Origin: Zygnema cylindricum
Lineage: Eukaryota > Streptophyta > Zygnematophyceae > Zygnematales > Zygnemataceae
Reading direction: 5' to 3'
DNA: 64,000 bases
Assembly (NCBI GenBank): GCA_037447655.1
Contig: JBBHKE010001115.1
Location: 94,325 to 158,324 of the forward strand
Part shown: in pieces, positions 62,401 to 64,000 of the stretch
How the letters are laid out: each line of letters begins with the position of its first letter
Position numbering within the stretch: the first letter of the stretch is position 1
Translations under genes and position numbers: made by a program
The notes under the pieces: generated by a model
Database searches by the model: none
Seen by the model: only the letters and a program-made list of their open reading frames with translations
Told to the model about the DNA's origin: nothing

Positions 62401-62833
62401 GTGAGAAGTGACGTACGTCACAAGGTCAAATGTGAAGTGTCACATTGTACTTTCACGACATCCTCGACCCATGCGTCTTCATGGCCCTTGAGAGGAGCTA
62501 GCTTTTTGCACGGGAAAGAAGAAACTCCGTACGAGACCCCGCCTTACCAACACTACAAAGACCCATGTTTCTTTGCGCTACATTGCTTACCAATGTTTCG
62601 GCTATGGATGAATCGACCTCCAAAGAATACATTAGGCATATGGAGACTCATATGATAAGTTCAAAGCATTCGTATAAGAGATATTTACAAACTTGGACAC
62701 GGATTTCAACGATTTTTTTTGTGGTTGTGCTTGTCGAACATTTGATCCACCCCTCCTATTTGTTTTCTACCACCAATGGGAATTCGACGCCCTTCAACAA
62801 GAAAAAGCCTTGACTTTTATTCGAAAGCACTAA
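62401..62833 (+). mobile_element. relic of the restriction-like endonuclease domain (non-LTR copy 3)
   Basis: Short segments align with copies 1 and 2 in the same order: VKCEVSH, then ASFLHG in another frame, then THVSLRY, then EIFTNLDTDFNDFFCGCAC, then PPLLFVFYHQ...LQQEKAL ending at TAA 62831. Copy 2 has VKQEVSH, LVFFQG, THVSSRA, EIFGSLDKSFDDFLC and PPSLLVAFYGQ. Frame changes and stops show deep decay. The similarity was judged by eye. Confidence 0.5.
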
Positions 62834-63098
62834 AATATAACTGTTTTGCACATGGATGACCTACTTAGTTTTGGTCATTAAAGCAATGTACTGTCTCCTA
62901 GCCCTGATGTCAAGGCCATTGCCTTCTTTTTTTCTTGTTGCTCATTTAGGTTATAGTGTATTTTCTGGTTGTAGTATTACTTCTTAGTCATTTTTGTTTA
63001 AATGTTTTTAGTTTACGCCATGGTTTTAGTTTCTACAATTTTTCATCTCTAGCCTGAATGATCGTCAAATTTTTTTCGTCTCATTCATGCTCTCTACC

Positions 63099-63524
63099 TG
63101 TTGTGTATCACGTAAAAATTTATCGCGATAAATTGTATATTCAATATATCGAATATCGAACGGCTAGAGGGCTCGATACATCGCTCCGGGACCAAGAAAA
63201 ATTATCACAATATATTTGGTAGGAGGTGGTGGTTAGTGCTGATTTACTAAGGCATATCGTACGGAAATAGCACATTAAATCGTACAGTAAATCGTACGGA
63301 ATATACCCCCTCCATGGGGGGGGGGGGGGGGGGGGGGGGTGATATTTTCTTTTACCTTGCGACACTTCGATATATCGCAATAAAATATATTGAATTAGCG
63401 GCCAATATATTAATAAATATCACGATATTAACGGTCTCGATATACGTAAGCGATACATCAATTAGTGGGTACTCAAATTTAAGTACATATCGAGTTTCGG
63501 CAAGAGGCCTTCGATACACAACAC
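63099..63524. mobile_element. inverted-repeat element family C, copy 2, with G-run
   Basis: Ends TGTTGTGTATCACG and TTCGATACACAACAC; the interior is full of ATATCG/CGATAT words. A G run of about 22 lies at 63317-63339. The right end matches the element at 28651-29392. Confidence 0.55.
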
Positions 63525-63745
63525 TACACCGTGAATCGCTATTAGCGTTAATGTTTTTTTCTTATCTTAAAACATTTTTTCTCCGTACACACATGTCATA
63601 TTGTGGATCTGACGGTTTCGATTAAAAGGTAAGATTGGCAGCTTCCGATTGGTAGTCTCAAATTGAAAATCGGACAAGTGTGTATGGAGAAAAGATGATT
63701 TAAGTGGCGAAAAAAATATTAACACTAATAGCTATACACGGTGTA
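63525..63745. mobile_element. MITE family A, best-preserved copy
   Basis: 221 bp with near-perfect termini: TACACCGTGAATCGCTATTA at the left and the inverse in TAATAGCTATACACGGTGTA at the right. It continues inward through TTTTTCTTATCTTAAAAC / GTGGCGAAAAAAA. Confidence 0.8.
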
Positions 63746-64000
63746 CAATACCAGATGGCAGAGGTCGCAAAAGTCGAAATTTTAGATACCCGAAACATAC
63801 ATTTTTTCTTTTTTTCAAAATCTGAACACCTGATACCCGACCGGGTTATGTCATGCTCCTAAATTGTTTCCCGTTACCCGATATGCGTTTACGAAAATAA
63901 AAGTTAACCGAAACTCGATTTCTCGCGACTACCCGTACCCGCTTGTACCCGAATAAGTAAAAAATCAGTGGTACATCTCCCTTATACCTTCCACGTTAGC
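63746..64000. other. terminal stretch with recurring TACCCG words
   Basis: No gene. TACCCG occurs at least six times between 63788 and 63955 (GATACCCG, GTTACCCG, CTACCCGTACCCG, GTACCCG). This looks like part of another repeat, cut by the window edge. Confidence 0.5.

Overview
This is nuclear DNA of a land plant. It carries spliced, plant-type housekeeping genes with short exons, GT-AG introns of about 100 to 2,600 bp and T-rich introns, including a complete tocopherol-pathway prenyltransferase with a plastid transit peptide. It also holds a chromodomain Ty3/gypsy retrotransposon and many small inverted-repeat elements. Several host proteins are clearly plant but diverge from seed-plant versions, and the non-LTR elements are of a type unusual for seed plants. 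I lean towards a bryophyte or lycophyte, but the sequence does not prove this. No tRNA, rRNA or CRISPR array was recognised.

Layout. From 1 to 2160 there is non-coding sequence with two doubtful small ORFs. At 2161-8118 (+) lies a 13-exon homogentisate phytyltransferase (HPT/VTE2). At 9978-16640 (+) lies a 6-exon atypical short-chain dehydrogenase/reductase, with a very long CT tract in its third intron. From 16641 to 22189 is a graveyard of non-LTR retrotransposon 3' ends that share a small terminal hairpin. At 22190-24933 (-) is a 7-exon eIF4A helicase with a likely 5'-UTR intron and one GC-AG intron. At 28276-34722 (-) is a 6-exon gene for a U1-type zinc finger plus RING-like protein of unknown role. 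From 35989 to 49505 is a nest of retroelements: a non-LTR element with tandem 5' monomers, zinc finger, reverse transcriptase and restriction-like endonuclease; then a complete Ty3/gypsy chromovirus (40499-47784) with two LTRs, a 5-bp target duplication and an extra 3' ORF; then a second, inverted, truncated copy of the same non-LTR family. At 53353-60282 (+) is a 6-exon sugar-phosphate/phosphate translocator family gene. The last 3.7 kb hold small elements and a third, very decayed endonuclease relic.

All exon models were built by hand from splice sites, reading phase and recalled family conservation. Phases close exactly in all five host genes, giving 429, 255, 414, 985 and 349 aa. The host genes do not form a pathway; they are separate eukaryotic loci. 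The parts that seem least described are the restriction-endonuclease-type non-LTR family with its recurring 3' hairpin, and the roughly 390-codon accessory ORF between pol and the 3' LTR of the chromovirus.
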